From Ruminobacter sp. (GTDB lineage: Bacteria; Pseudomonadota; Gammaproteobacteria; Enterobacterales; Succinivibrionaceae), in assembly GCA_017940385.1 (NCBI GenBank), contig JAGAYS010000066.1, forward strand, positions 1 through 53,901: a stretch of 53,901 nucleotides of DNA. The letters run 5' to 3'. Positions 17,884-27,700 of the stretch are shown here, one piece after another (the stretch's first letter is position 1; each line of letters opens with the position of its first letter). Position numbers and translations under genes: made by a program. Under the pieces are notes generated by a model, which did no database searches, was not told where the DNA came from, and saw only the letters and a program-made list of their open reading frames with translations.

Positions 17884-19461
17884 TTAAAAAATACCCTTAA
17901 GCCACATTACCGGAAGCTCGTGAATTTCTCCGTTATGAAGTTTTCTGCCTTCACCTGATTTTACGTTACTGTTCCAGATGAAATAAGGCACTGTTCCTTC
18001 AGGCTCTCCGAGAATTGCATAAGGTTTCGGAAGAATTGGCACGTGATCCCCGTAAAACACCATGGAAACGGGATAATTCTTTTCCTTAAAGTTACCGGTA
18101 AGCTTTCTCAGCATGTCGTTTTCGTTGGAAATATGTCTTAGATATATGGCAAGCTCCCGGAAATCATCGGATACACTTTCCTTAAAATATCCCTGTACCT
18201 CTTCTCCGGTAATGCTTTCCAGATTTAAAGGTCCGTGATTTTCCATGGTTATCATGAAAATGAACAGAGGCTTTTTGCCGTTCCACTCATCACAGAGTTC
18301 AAGCATTCTGTCAGCTATTGCCGAATCGGATATGTAAGGTCCGAACTTATCTGATTTGGTAAAACTTCTTATATCAAGAAATTCGTCAAACTGCCACTTT
18401 TTAAAAATTACGTCCCTATGATAAAAACCATTATGATAAGGATGTATGCACACGGTGTGATACCCTCTGCTCTTCAGGAAATTTACGAATGACACTATTT
18501 TCCATGAGGTTGAAGATATCTGATAGGGACTGAATCTGTGCCCTTTCATATCCTCCGGGCTAATCCCCGTAAGAAACGAAAACTCCGTTCTTATGGTATT
18601 GGCTCCCCATGCCGGAACCTTCATTTTTCCGCACATAAGGCTTTCCGCAAGGATACTGTCGTAATCTTTTAAGACATCTTCCTTAATGTTCGGATTCCAT
18701 TCACGGGGATCAAAGAATGATTCACTCTGAATGGCAATGAGGTTCGGCATAACCGCATTGCCATCATGACTTAATTCATTAGCATTACGGTTTTCATTTT
18801 TATCTTGATCTTTTTCTGACGGGACATCCGCACCTGATGAGGCAAAAGACTCAAAAGGAGATTTAACCGCAGGTTTTTCCAGATAAGCCAGAAAATAACT
18901 CCAGAGAAACACCGCAAAGCCCAGATTATTCAAATCTTCACCGATATTGAAGGTATTAAGATTTTTTATGTCACGGGTAAACCAGAGTATCAGCAGGCAT
19001 CCTGTCTCAATTCCCATGACTGAGGCAGCCACGACCGGATCGGTAAATCTGTTGATATGGGACGGATCAATGCAGAAGCCGCAGATAATGACGGCCACGG
19101 CCGTCATTATTCCCAAAATGCCAGATACACCCAAAAAAGGAATGTAGAGTCGCGGAAACCTGAATGCGTCGGTGAAATAATCATAATCGGAAAAAACCAG
19201 AGGTTCCATCAGGTTCAGGTACTTGGCATTGTTGACGACAATCAGGATGCAGTAAAGAAGAAACGTAACCGTTGCGGAAAAGATAATCTTTCCGCTAAGA
19301 AGAAGCATGAGCCCGTAAATAAAGCCGAAAATGCTTAAATTAATGAGAACGATCTTAAAATTAAGTCCGGCATGACGGGTTTTCGGCTTCACCAGAAATT
19401 CAGCCGAAAACGCCGCAAGCGAACACAGAAGACCGGCTCCCATTATGTACGGCACAACCAT
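17884..19461 (-). CDS. LtaS/MdoB-type membrane phosphoglycerol (or phosphoethanolamine) transferase
   Basis: A 525-residue protein with five or six hydrophobic helices in residues ~1-195, then an alkaline-phosphatase/sulfatase-fold domain (PF00884). Key motifs are NLIAIQSESFF (metal site, ~232), GANTIRTEFSFLTG (~284), whose Thr matches the nucleophile of lipoteichoic acid synthases and OpgB/MdoB, and VFYGDHVPIL near the end. Enzymes of this type move phosphoglycerol or phosphoethanolamine from a phospholipid to a glycan outside the cytoplasmic membrane. Its ATG directly follows the TAA of the upstream gene with no spacer, so translation is probably coupled. With two TagF-like enzymes nearby, it supports a phosphodiester-containing polymer. 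Confidence 0.85.
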   Translation of the reverse strand: MVVPYIMGAGLLCSLAAFSAEFLVKPKTRHAGLNFKIVLINLSIFGFIYGLMLLLSGKIIFSATVTFLLYCILIVVNNAKYLNLMEPLVFSDYDYFTDAFRFPRLYIPFLGVSGILGIMTAVAVIICGFCIDPSHINRFTDPVVAASVMGIETGCLLILWFTRDIKNLNTFNIGEDLNNLGFAVFLWSYFLAYLEKPAVKSPFESFASSGADVPSEKDQDKNENRNANELSHDGNAVMPNLIAIQSESFFDPREWNPNIKEDVLKDYDSILAESLMCGKMKVPAWGANTIRTEFSFLTGISPEDMKGHRFSPYQISSTSWKIVSFVNFLKSRGYHTVCIHPYHNGFYHRDVIFKKWQFDEFLDIRSFTKSDKFGPYISDSAIADRMLELCDEWNGKKPLFIFMITMENHGPLNLESITGEEVQGYFKESVSDDFRELAIYLRHISNENDMLRKLTGNFKEKNYPVSMVFYGDHVPILPKPYAILGEPEGTVPYFIWNSNVKSGEGRKLHNGEIHELPVMWLKGIF

Positions 19462-21843
19462 TTACTTCATTCTCCCGTAACCGAACAGGGCTGCTATAGG
19501 AGCCGCAAGGCAGTGAGGAAGGAATGACAGTGACCAGATTCCCAGATTCAGCGGGAACGGGAATGAAATGCGTGCCAGATTAAGATAAAGACCTCTGGCA
19601 ATAATGCCGGCAGCCTTATCTGAATGCATGAGGAACGGCTTCGGTCCCGGCATGGCTCTGCACATCGGTGAATCGACATACCCCGGAAGAATCACGTTTA
19701 TCTTAATGCCCTCTGGCTTTAACCAGGCACGAAGGGAATTTCCGTAGTTACGGAGCGCCGCCTTGGTGGCACAGTATGTAGGTGTATATATGAGGCCGTA
19801 GTATGAAGCCAGTGAGGAAAGAATGGCAATCTGACCTTTACCTCTTCTGCGCATGGCAGGAAGCACGGAATCAATCAGGGCGATGTCAGACAGGAGATTA
19901 ACCTCAACCAGGGCTTTTGCCTCTTCAAAAGGTTCCCCTTCAAGGTTTTCACCGATATTGGTATTAAGACCGGCATTGGCAATAAGAAGATCAACGGGAA
20001 GAGTGTCGCCTAAGCCATGTCCCCATTCCCTAAGTTCATCGGTATTTCTTACATCAAGCACCTTTATGTCAACTTCCGCACCCAGACGTTCACACTCAGC
20101 CTTTACCTCATGAAGCTTTTCTTCATTTCTGCCGCTTAGCGTAAGATGCATTCCCCTGCGGGCGAACTTTCTGGCAAGAGCCCCGCCGATTTCACCGGTG
20201 GCTCCGGTAATGACCACATGCTTTAATCCGCTGAGATAATTGCTGTAATTTTCGGTAATACTCAAAAACAGGGATATACCGAAACCTGCGGTACAGATTG
20301 AGGTATAGAGAAGAGTCCAGCAGTTACCATATCCGATGCTCAGCATTACACCGAAGAGAGCATATACGAATGAAACAATTTCGAGTATCAGAATTGTTGA
20401 GGAAACCCTGTTTCTGCAAAGTTTTGCCCCGCCCTTCGGAGTCGGAACAAAAGCCACGTTCACACCGAATGACACCTCAAAAATGGCCATGAAATAATAT
20501 AAGGACAGAGGCAGATACATGAAAACGTAGGCCACATATTCCCAGAAACCGAGACCTGATGATGCCGGTACGGAACCATCTACGGCTTTTTCTTCATCTC
20601 TGCCATTTTCGGAGACATCACAGTCCTGATCTTTTTCTGCGCTGCCGAAAATTCCGAAAATATCAATTTCACCGACACTGTTACATCCCCATACAATCGC
20701 CGTTAAGAGAAATACGGTACATACGATGTCAAAGAAACATCCGAGATGCTCGGACACCAGAACGGCCGGAACGGTAAGAAGCAGCAGTGCATAGAAGGAT
20801 GCCAGTAAAAATGTCTGGGACATCATGAGCACGGCATTTATCTTGCGTGATACGGATAAAGACGCATTCACGATAACCTCACCGGCGTGTAAAAAAGTAT
20901 TTTTAACGAGACCGTAAGCCCATCTGTGTCTCTGAAGTCTTACCGCAGACATGGTTTCAGGTAGTTCCTCTTCGGATACGGTGTCGGCAAGATATCTGCA
21001 CTTCCACCCCTGAAGCTGCGCCCTGTAGCATATGTCAATATCTTCAGTAAGGGTTCTGTCACTGAATCCGCCCACTTCATCAAGACACTTTCTTCTCCAG
21101 ACACATGAAGAGCCGGTTATGTTTACCAGATCTCCGGTCTTATTAAGGTTTTCGGTCATGCCGTCCTTGTGACTGATTTCCCCTTCCAGAAATCTCGTCA
21201 GGAAATTGGCATTCTTATTTCTGAAGGAAATTGCCGTCTGCAGAAATCCAAGGGATTTGTCATTAAAGCACGGCACGGTTTTCATTAAGAAATCTGACGG
21301 AGGAATGCAGTCTGCATCGAAAATAACAATTAAATCACCTTTGGCTTTAGACAGACCGTAAGTTATGTTTCCGGCCTTAAAACCGTCCCTGTCAGCCCTT
21401 GAATGATACTGCACGTATCCTGAATTCAGATGACCGTCTTCGATGTCGGCACGGTCACTCATCCCGCGGAAGGTATTGAAATTATCAACCGTACGCTTAA
21501 TGATTTCCGCATTTTCCGGATCTGAATCATCAAGAAGGAGAATTTCATATGCTCCGTCCACGTACTCGATTTGGGTAACAGCCTGAATAAGCTGACCTAC
21601 TACCGCAGTCTCATTGCATACAGGAAGGAGTATGGAAACCTTTGGCACGTCATTCACGTCATATTCGGAATCTTCCGCTGAAACTTCAGTTGCGGAATCA
21701 TCGCCTTTACTATCTTCTGCGACACTTTCACATGCAGGAACATTCTTCTTTTTACGGACTTCGAGAATCTCATAGCAGGTAAAAACAACAAAAAAGGCAA
21801 CCAGAAGACATAACAGAATCTGTATAATTACGGAAAAAATCAT
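19462..21843 (-). CDS. membrane GT2 glycosyltransferase fused to a short-chain dehydrogenase/reductase
   Basis: A 793-residue fusion. After an N-terminal membrane helix, residues ~65-310 form a processive-type GT2 domain like cellulose synthase: VSILLPVCNE, DADCIPPSDF, LTEDIDICYRA and QRHRW. Several membrane helices follow (~325-535). Residues ~537-793 are a classical SDR: VVITGATGEIGGALA (NADP site), LIANAGL, SSLASYYG and the catalytic YCATK. The SDR tail (FPFPLNLGIWSLSFLPH) is like stand-alone SDRs of capsule clusters. By analogy with RkpH-type reductases it may reduce a keto-lipid made by the polyketide synthase/oxoamine synthase pair at 35-44 kb; that link is inference. It heads the minus-strand run down to 12326. 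Confidence 0.87.
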   Translation of the reverse strand: MIFSVIIQILLCLLVAFFVVFTCYEILEVRKKKNVPACESVAEDSKGDDSATEVSAEDSEYDVNDVPKVSILLPVCNETAVVGQLIQAVTQIEYVDGAYEILLLDDSDPENAEIIKRTVDNFNTFRGMSDRADIEDGHLNSGYVQYHSRADRDGFKAGNITYGLSKAKGDLIVIFDADCIPPSDFLMKTVPCFNDKSLGFLQTAISFRNKNANFLTRFLEGEISHKDGMTENLNKTGDLVNITGSSCVWRRKCLDEVGGFSDRTLTEDIDICYRAQLQGWKCRYLADTVSEEELPETMSAVRLQRHRWAYGLVKNTFLHAGEVIVNASLSVSRKINAVLMMSQTFLLASFYALLLLTVPAVLVSEHLGCFFDIVCTVFLLTAIVWGCNSVGEIDIFGIFGSAEKDQDCDVSENGRDEEKAVDGSVPASSGLGFWEYVAYVFMYLPLSLYYFMAIFEVSFGVNVAFVPTPKGGAKLCRNRVSSTILILEIVSFVYALFGVMLSIGYGNCWTLLYTSICTAGFGISLFLSITENYSNYLSGLKHVVITGATGEIGGALARKFARRGMHLTLSGRNEEKLHEVKAECERLGAEVDIKVLDVRNTDELREWGHGLGDTLPVDLLIANAGLNTNIGENLEGEPFEEAKALVEVNLLSDIALIDSVLPAMRRRGKGQIAILSSLASYYGLIYTPTYCATKAALRNYGNSLRAWLKPEGIKINVILPGYVDSPMCRAMPGPKPFLMHSDKAAGIIARGLYLNLARISFPFPLNLGIWSLSFLPHCLAAPIAALFGYGRMK

Positions 21844-21928
21844 ATTCAGGGATACTCCGATAATTAACCGGATATTTAAGAATTACGGGGAAAGGTAATA
21901 GTCGAATACCGGTTTACTGCAACAAAGC

Positions 21929-21951
21929 CCCGGCAACCTTACATTGCCGGG
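21929..21951 (-). terminator. hairpin after the CgeB-like gene
   Basis: CCCGGCAA (21929-21936) and TTGCCGGG (21944-21951) form a perfect, GC-rich stem with a 7-base loop in the 220-base gap between the CgeB-like gene and the GT2-SDR gene. On the minus strand it is followed only by GCTTTGTTG, so the U-tract is weak. Confidence 0.55.
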
Positions 21952-22063
21952 ACTGATTAAACCCGCTTATCAGTCATTTCTTACGGAATGACAGCACTGA
22001 ATTTTCATACAAATTTTACATAAACTTCACAAAAAAATCAGTATGATCACTCTGAAATGATAA

Positions 22064-23170
22064 CTAAAGCCCTATATCCCCGGCCATCTGCTCCAGTCTG
22101 CGTTCCCAGCAGTGGTGTTTTTTCACGAATTCACTTCCGGCAAACGCCCTGTCCATATTTTCTTTTGACGGAGCTTCAACCATTTTCGGCAGGATGTCCG
22201 CAAGTTCTTCGGGATTACCCACCGACGTACAGAAATCCTTAAAATGAAGGTCAACAGCTCTTGATCTGTTGGTCAGCAGAATTCCCCCGCAGGCAAGTAT
22301 TTCTATAAGCCTTCTGGAATACATGGTTTCGGAATCAGTAACCGAATTCACGTTAAGACAGACATTGTAATCCTTATATACTCGGGCCGTCTCCTGATTG
22401 GTGAGACTTGGATAAACCTTTATGAAATCACTTTTGGGGAATCTGAATTCAAAATAACCGGACATTCTCGAACTGTTACGGTCATAGGCATCCAGAATTA
22501 CCGACTTTCTGTTGCAGACGTCAAAAACCGCATCGAGAAACAGTCTTCTGGAATTGAGTATCTTACGGTAATAGGAGCCCACAAAACACATTCTTTTTTT
22601 GGTGAAGTTAAATCCCGTAAAATTATGGACCCGCGGCTGATATGCAATCTGCATGACGGAAACATGCTTTGAGCATTTTCCGTCTGGAGATATTGCCGCA
22701 ACGCGCTCCCTGTATTTCGGAACACAGTTAGCATCGGTTGTATAAATAAAATCACATTTCTCCGCCACGTCAATGAACGGTTCAAAATATGCTCCGTCAT
22801 CCTTGTTCCAGAAAACCGTCGGAATGTGAAGATCATTTGCCAGCCTTATCAGTTCTGAAAATTCATTCAAATCATTGCTTCCGAACACGGCGGAGTGTTT
22901 AACCAACCTGTAGCTCCAGGTCCAGCGGTAACCGTGAAATGCCGATTCCACAAAAACCAGGTCCGGCTTCCAGTTAACCAGCACATCCTTAAAATTATGA
23001 GGAGTAAGACTTCTGACACGGCATTCAAATGACAGATTCACGGATGTAAGATAATCGGTAAGGAGAGCCACTTTGAGCGAACCGAACTTACCGTCACCCT
23101 TGGCATCTTCCATTATGCCGGGATAATCGTACATGAACGTACGGGCCATTCTGATGATGTTACCCAGCAT
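22064..23170 (-). CDS. CgeB-like glycosyltransferase
   Basis: About 368 residues when started at the ATG overlapping the upstream stop (TAATG at 23168-23172). An upstream ATG at 23203 would lie inside the neighbour, and I prefer the overlap. The fold is GT-B of the CgeB / DUF3880-Glyco_trans_1_2 kind: VALLTDYLT start, IPTVFWNKDD, DFIYTTD, a mid-protein MCFVGSYYRKILNSR and the C-terminal SRRLIEILACGGILLTNRS. The same fold occurs inside both 1097-residue glycosyltransferases. It probably transfers one sugar of the repeat unit, but donor and acceptor are unknown. It is translationally coupled to the GT4 gene. Confidence 0.8.
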   Translation of the reverse strand: MLGNIIRMARTFMYDYPGIMEDAKGDGKFGSLKVALLTDYLTSVNLSFECRVRSLTPHNFKDVLVNWKPDLVFVESAFHGYRWTWSYRLVKHSAVFGSNDLNEFSELIRLANDLHIPTVFWNKDDGAYFEPFIDVAEKCDFIYTTDANCVPKYRERVAAISPDGKCSKHVSVMQIAYQPRVHNFTGFNFTKKRMCFVGSYYRKILNSRRLFLDAVFDVCNRKSVILDAYDRNSSRMSGYFEFRFPKSDFIKVYPSLTNQETARVYKDYNVCLNVNSVTDSETMYSRRLIEILACGGILLTNRSRAVDLHFKDFCTSVGNPEELADILPKMVEAPSKENMDRAFAGSEFVKKHHCWERRLEQMAGDIGL

Positions 23171-24531
23171 TATGAATATACCTCTTTGGTAAACTGATTC
23201 CACTGTCTGTGGTCTATGACATACTGCCTGGCCCTGCGCCCCTTCTCACGGAGTCCGTCGGCATCATAAATGTTTTCCTTAAGAACCATGGCAAGGTCGT
23301 GATAATCTCCGGACTTAAAGAAAAGGCATCCGGAATCACCCAGCCCGAGTTCATCCCTGAATACGGGAAGATCGGGAACGATGACACACTTTTCCTTGGC
23401 CATTGCTTCCACGAGCTTAATAGGAGGAACTATTCTGCACACCTCAAAAGGTTCACGCGGAATGCAGACAAGAGAACAGTCATCCTGCTTTCTCTTTGCT
23501 TCCACGGGAGTTACCCTGCCGAGAAAGAACACATGATTTTCAAGTCTGAGCTCTGCAGAAAGCTGTTCCAGTGCCTTACGGTACTCGCCGTCGCCCAAAA
23601 TCTCTAGCCTTACGGGAAGATGTTCATCGTGAACCAATACGGATAAGGCTTTAAGAAGCGTCTGTATTCCCTCATAGACGATTAGCGAACCGGCATAAAC
23701 AATCGTTATGGCAGACCTACCGGTAAGGGAATCATTAGCGCCGGTTTCTGACGAATTATCTGTTCTGCCCTCATTAGGTGCAGCATCCTCCGGCTTTATT
23801 ATGTCCACGTCGGCACAGTTAGGAAGAAGTCTTATAACTGACGGGGACACCTTCCAGTTGTTTATGATGTATTCTGACAGCTGTTCGGATATTACAAACA
23901 CCTTGTCGGCATTTGTGGCCACCATGGTCTCCAGATTCAGCCCCAGCTTAAAATTATGGGATTTTTCAAATTTGGGATTTCTGGATATTCTGGTAAGCTC
24001 CCAGATCCCGCGCATCTCATACTGAAACGGAATACCAAGTCTTTTGGCGGCAATGAGAGCCGGAAGCGCATTAACATGGTTTGAGGCCGCATGAACGCAT
24101 GATATCCTGTTTTTAATGATATATTCCTCAATACGCTTTGACGCCTCAGCCGCATACATGGCCGTTAAAATGGAATTTTTGGGAGTTCTGATGTGATCAT
24201 ACCTGATTCCGTCGATAACATTTGATTCACTGTCCGGATATTCCAGGGAATCCCTGCGATCCCACGGATACCCGGTTCTCGTCAGAACAAACAGCTTTCG
24301 CGGATCGTCCGGATGAGCCGTGTTATGACTGTCAAAACCGGCTTTCAGGGATTTGAGTATTTCATGAGTTCTGTTGGTATATCCGCTTATATGAAAAGGC
24401 AGACAGCTTGCCGGAACATACAGAAAATTGCCCTTCTGGGGGATAAAATCCCGTGGTGGTTTTGCACGACCTGCCGAGCTGATTAATTTTTTCAGCTTAT
24501 AAATGGTATAAAAGCTGTGTAAATCAAACAT
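23170..24531 (-). CDS. family 4 (group 1) glycosyltransferase
   Basis: A 453-residue GT-B enzyme. The N-terminal acceptor domain contains PFHISGYTNRTHEILK, the usual loop after the first strand of GT4 proteins. The donor domain begins around residue 275 with ITIVYAGSLIVYEGIQTLLKA, continues with LEILGDGEYRK, FLGRVTP and the C-terminal PPIKLVEAMAKEKCVIVPD, where the glutamate usually contacts the nucleotide sugar. An acidic, Ser/Thr-rich linker (~245-272) separates the domains. It is the first gene of a two-gene unit with the CgeB-like transferase, whose ATG overlaps its stop. The sugar cannot be read from the sequence. Confidence 0.88.
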   Translation of the reverse strand: MFDLHSFYTIYKLKKLISSAGRAKPPRDFIPQKGNFLYVPASCLPFHISGYTNRTHEILKSLKAGFDSHNTAHPDDPRKLFVLTRTGYPWDRRDSLEYPDSESNVIDGIRYDHIRTPKNSILTAMYAAEASKRIEEYIIKNRISCVHAASNHVNALPALIAAKRLGIPFQYEMRGIWELTRISRNPKFEKSHNFKLGLNLETMVATNADKVFVISEQLSEYIINNWKVSPSVIRLLPNCADVDIIKPEDAAPNEGRTDNSSETGANDSLTGRSAITIVYAGSLIVYEGIQTLLKALSVLVHDEHLPVRLEILGDGEYRKALEQLSAELRLENHVFFLGRVTPVEAKRKQDDCSLVCIPREPFEVCRIVPPIKLVEAMAKEKCVIVPDLPVFRDELGLGDSGCLFFKSGDYHDLAMVLKENIYDADGLREKGRRARQYVIDHRQWNQFTKEVYS

Positions 24532-24684
24532 ATATACGATTTTCCAAATGATTAGTTCTCACGAATGAAACACTTTAACAAAAAAATTAAAAATATTATC
24601 CGTACCGTATCTATTTTTTTTAATTTTTATTCCGAATGTCTAAATTTCGTGCTATAGATATAAAAAATGCCCAGCACACGGAAC

Positions 24685-24714
24685 AACCGGAGAACAGACT
24701 CCGGCTCTCCGGTT
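24685..24714. terminator. hairpin downstream of the SNF2 helicase gene
   Basis: AACCGGAGA (24685-24693) and TCTCCGGTT (24706-24714) form a perfect 9-base stem with a 12-base loop in the gap between the SNF2 gene end and the GT4 start. A T-run is lacking on the minus side, so termination is only probable. Confidence 0.5.
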
Positions 24715-24773
24715 AAAAACGGCAATCCTTAAAAATAAACGTCTTCACTTTCATGGAGTTTCAGATATCCGCA

Positions 24774-27700
24774 TCAGTCATCACCGGCATCAATGCTTTT
24801 TGAAAGCTTAAACAAATCTTTGATTTCACCAATGGACATTTCAGTAATCCATTTTTCCCCGGACTCTACCGTAAGATCGGCAAGTTCCCTCTTGGCTCGA
24901 ATCATTTCATCGATTTTTTCTTCAAAGGTGCCTTCACAGATAAAACGATAGACATTGACGTTATTTTTCTGCCCGATACGGAAGGCTCGGTCTGTCGCCT
25001 GATTCTCTACTGCCGGATTCCACCACAGATCATAATGAATCACGGCGGATGCGGCAGTTATGTTAAGACCGGTACCGGCGGCCTTCAGGGAAAGAATCAG
25101 CACAGGACGGTGACGGTCGGTCTGAAATACACTGACCATCCGTTCGCGTTCCTTAAGGGAAATGCTGCCGTACAGAAAATCAGCGTCAATATTCATCTTA
25201 TCCTTAAACCATGAGGCAATAAGCTCTCCGGTAGAGGTATACTGCGTAAAAATAATGGTCTTTCTGCCGGCATCCCTGAGGGATGATACCAGTTCTAGAA
25301 GAGTCCCCGCCTTGCCGGAGGTATCCCATTCAGAGGAAGCTGTAGTGTCATAGCAGTGCGGAGCATTACAGATCTGCTTGAGAGCGGTAATCATTGACAG
25401 AATGATTCCCCGTCGCTGCTTCTGGAAATCACTGCCTTCAGAATCTCCCTTTTCCAAAATGGAAACGGCATTATTCACGACTGACTCATAAAGCACCTTC
25501 TGTTCGACTGTCAGAGAACAGTACTGCTCGGTAACTATTTTCTCAGGCAGATCGCTTATTATGGATTTATCTGTTTTCATTCGACGCATGATAAACGGAG
25601 AGGTAAGACGTTTAAACTGCTCCAGAGATTTAAGATTCTTCTCCCGTTCAATCGGCACGGCATATGCCTTGTTAAATGATGACATGCTGCCGAGAAGCCC
25701 CGGATTGGCAAAATCCATAATTGACCAGTATTCCAGCAGTCTGTTTTCCACCGGTGTGCCGGACATGGCGATAAAGCCGTCTGATTTCAGAGAGCATACT
25801 GCTTTTCTGGTAGTTGTGGAGGCATTCTTGATGTTCTGAGCTTCATCAATAATCAGTATTCTGATTTTCATTGAGGCAAAAAGCTCCGTTGCAGATCTGA
25901 GTTTGCCGTACGTAGTGATAACCACATGCCCTTTCTCAGGAATCTCCGCTCCGGGACCGTATACTACGGAATACTTAAGTTCCGGAGCAAATCTGGTTAT
26001 TTCCTTCTGCCAGTTGATAAGCAGTGTTTTCGGAACCACCACCAGCGCTCTTGCTTTATTAAATTCTCCGGCAAGACGCATCGACTCCAGAACGGTAATA
26101 ACCTGCAGTGTCTTACCGAGCCCCATGTCGTCGGCGATGATGGAGCCTATGCCCAGCATGGCGTTGTTGTAAAGCCAGCTGAAACCGCTTACCTGATAAG
26201 GACGCAGTTCTGCCTTAACCGTGGCAGGCACTTCGATATTCCTGCGTCTGAACAGTCCGTTAAGAGTAGCGGTGGCAGTATCATCAAGGAGCACATCTAT
26301 TCCGGAAAAACTTCCGGTAATGGCGGCCAGCACCAGTGCATTGCCGGAAACAGCCTTTTCCGTCTGTTTCTTCTGCTTAAGGAGATTCTTAACATCATCA
26401 GCGGTAAAATAAAGGTACCGCCCCTTGAAACGAACAAGTTTTTCGGCATTGTCGACAAGCCCGGCAAAATCGTCCGGTGAAAGCTCCAGATCCCCTGCCG
26501 TATACTCCCAGTCATAGGACAGTATCTTTTTAAGATTGATAAAGCTTAAGCTTCCACCCGGCATCCCTGACGAGGAGATCTTCATCTTCACTGCCGGTTT
26601 AAGAAGCTTCTGCATGCTTTTCGGCATGACAATCCGGCAGCCGATGATCTTTAAAAGAGGAAGAGAGCTGATAAGAAGTTCTTCCAGCTCCTTTATGGAA
26701 AGTTTTATTCTATCCTTACCGGTATTAAGCAGAGTATTCAGTGCAGGACAGCAGAATGTTAGCTTTCCGGAAAGCTTCAGAACATCAAAATAACATGGAT
26801 CGGCTGGGTTCGCCAGCACTCTGGCAAGAGGAACAGCCTCATTTCCAAGACTTTTGGAACTTAAACTCAGAGAAAAATAAACATTTACCGCATCATCCGC
26901 CATTTCGGCTGATGTCCCTTCGGCTTTGGCAGAGCCATGCTCCGCCGTGTTTTCACCGGCGGAAGATTCAGTAATCGAAATAAGCGGAACCATATCCCCG
27001 TCAAGCAGATGGAAGGAAACCAGCCATTTTTCCAAACTGGTGTATTCAGGAAGCAGACCGTTATAGGCAATAGCGGCACCGGGAGTATCAAAAAGAAGAT
27101 CAAATACAATATCATCCGAGTAGGTTTTATCGTACTCATCAAAATAGGTGTCCTGAATGATATTCGAAACAAAGTAGCCGATGGCTGTGGTTCCGATAAA
27201 AAGTGCTGACGGTTCCGCATCTCCCTCTACGGCCACTATTTTTCTGGAAAAGCCCTTCAGGATATTACCGGTCCTGGTACATAAAGCTCTGACATCAGGA
27301 GAAAGCAGTGCCGGAATCCAACGGCAGGATACAGCATCGGAAGACTCATCTTTTATAAGTCTTAACTGTTTAATCATCAGACCGTATTCCGGCTCAAACC
27401 TTATAATCTGAGGAATAATCGCACCTGAAACCACCAGCTTGAGGGCAATATAGTAAAGTCTGAGGCAGATTTCCTCCTCAGTAGAATAGCAGGAGCTAAT
27501 CACTTCCGAACCAGGTATTCCCGGAAGTCCGGATACTCTGTCAGTGATATCGTGATTTACCAGAATACCGCAACCGGTGTATGCCATGACCGCATTAACG
27601 GCATCCATGCCTTTTTTCTGAACGGGATTTACATACTCATCAGCGTAGCTTTGACGTTTTTTACTCCATCTTTTTAAAACCGTTTTATTGACGGTATCAC

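Noticed and set aside
22064-23203. Longer start (23203) for the CgeB-like gene
   Set aside because: It would lie within the upstream GT4 gene; the TAATG overlap at 23170 is the more usual arrangement.
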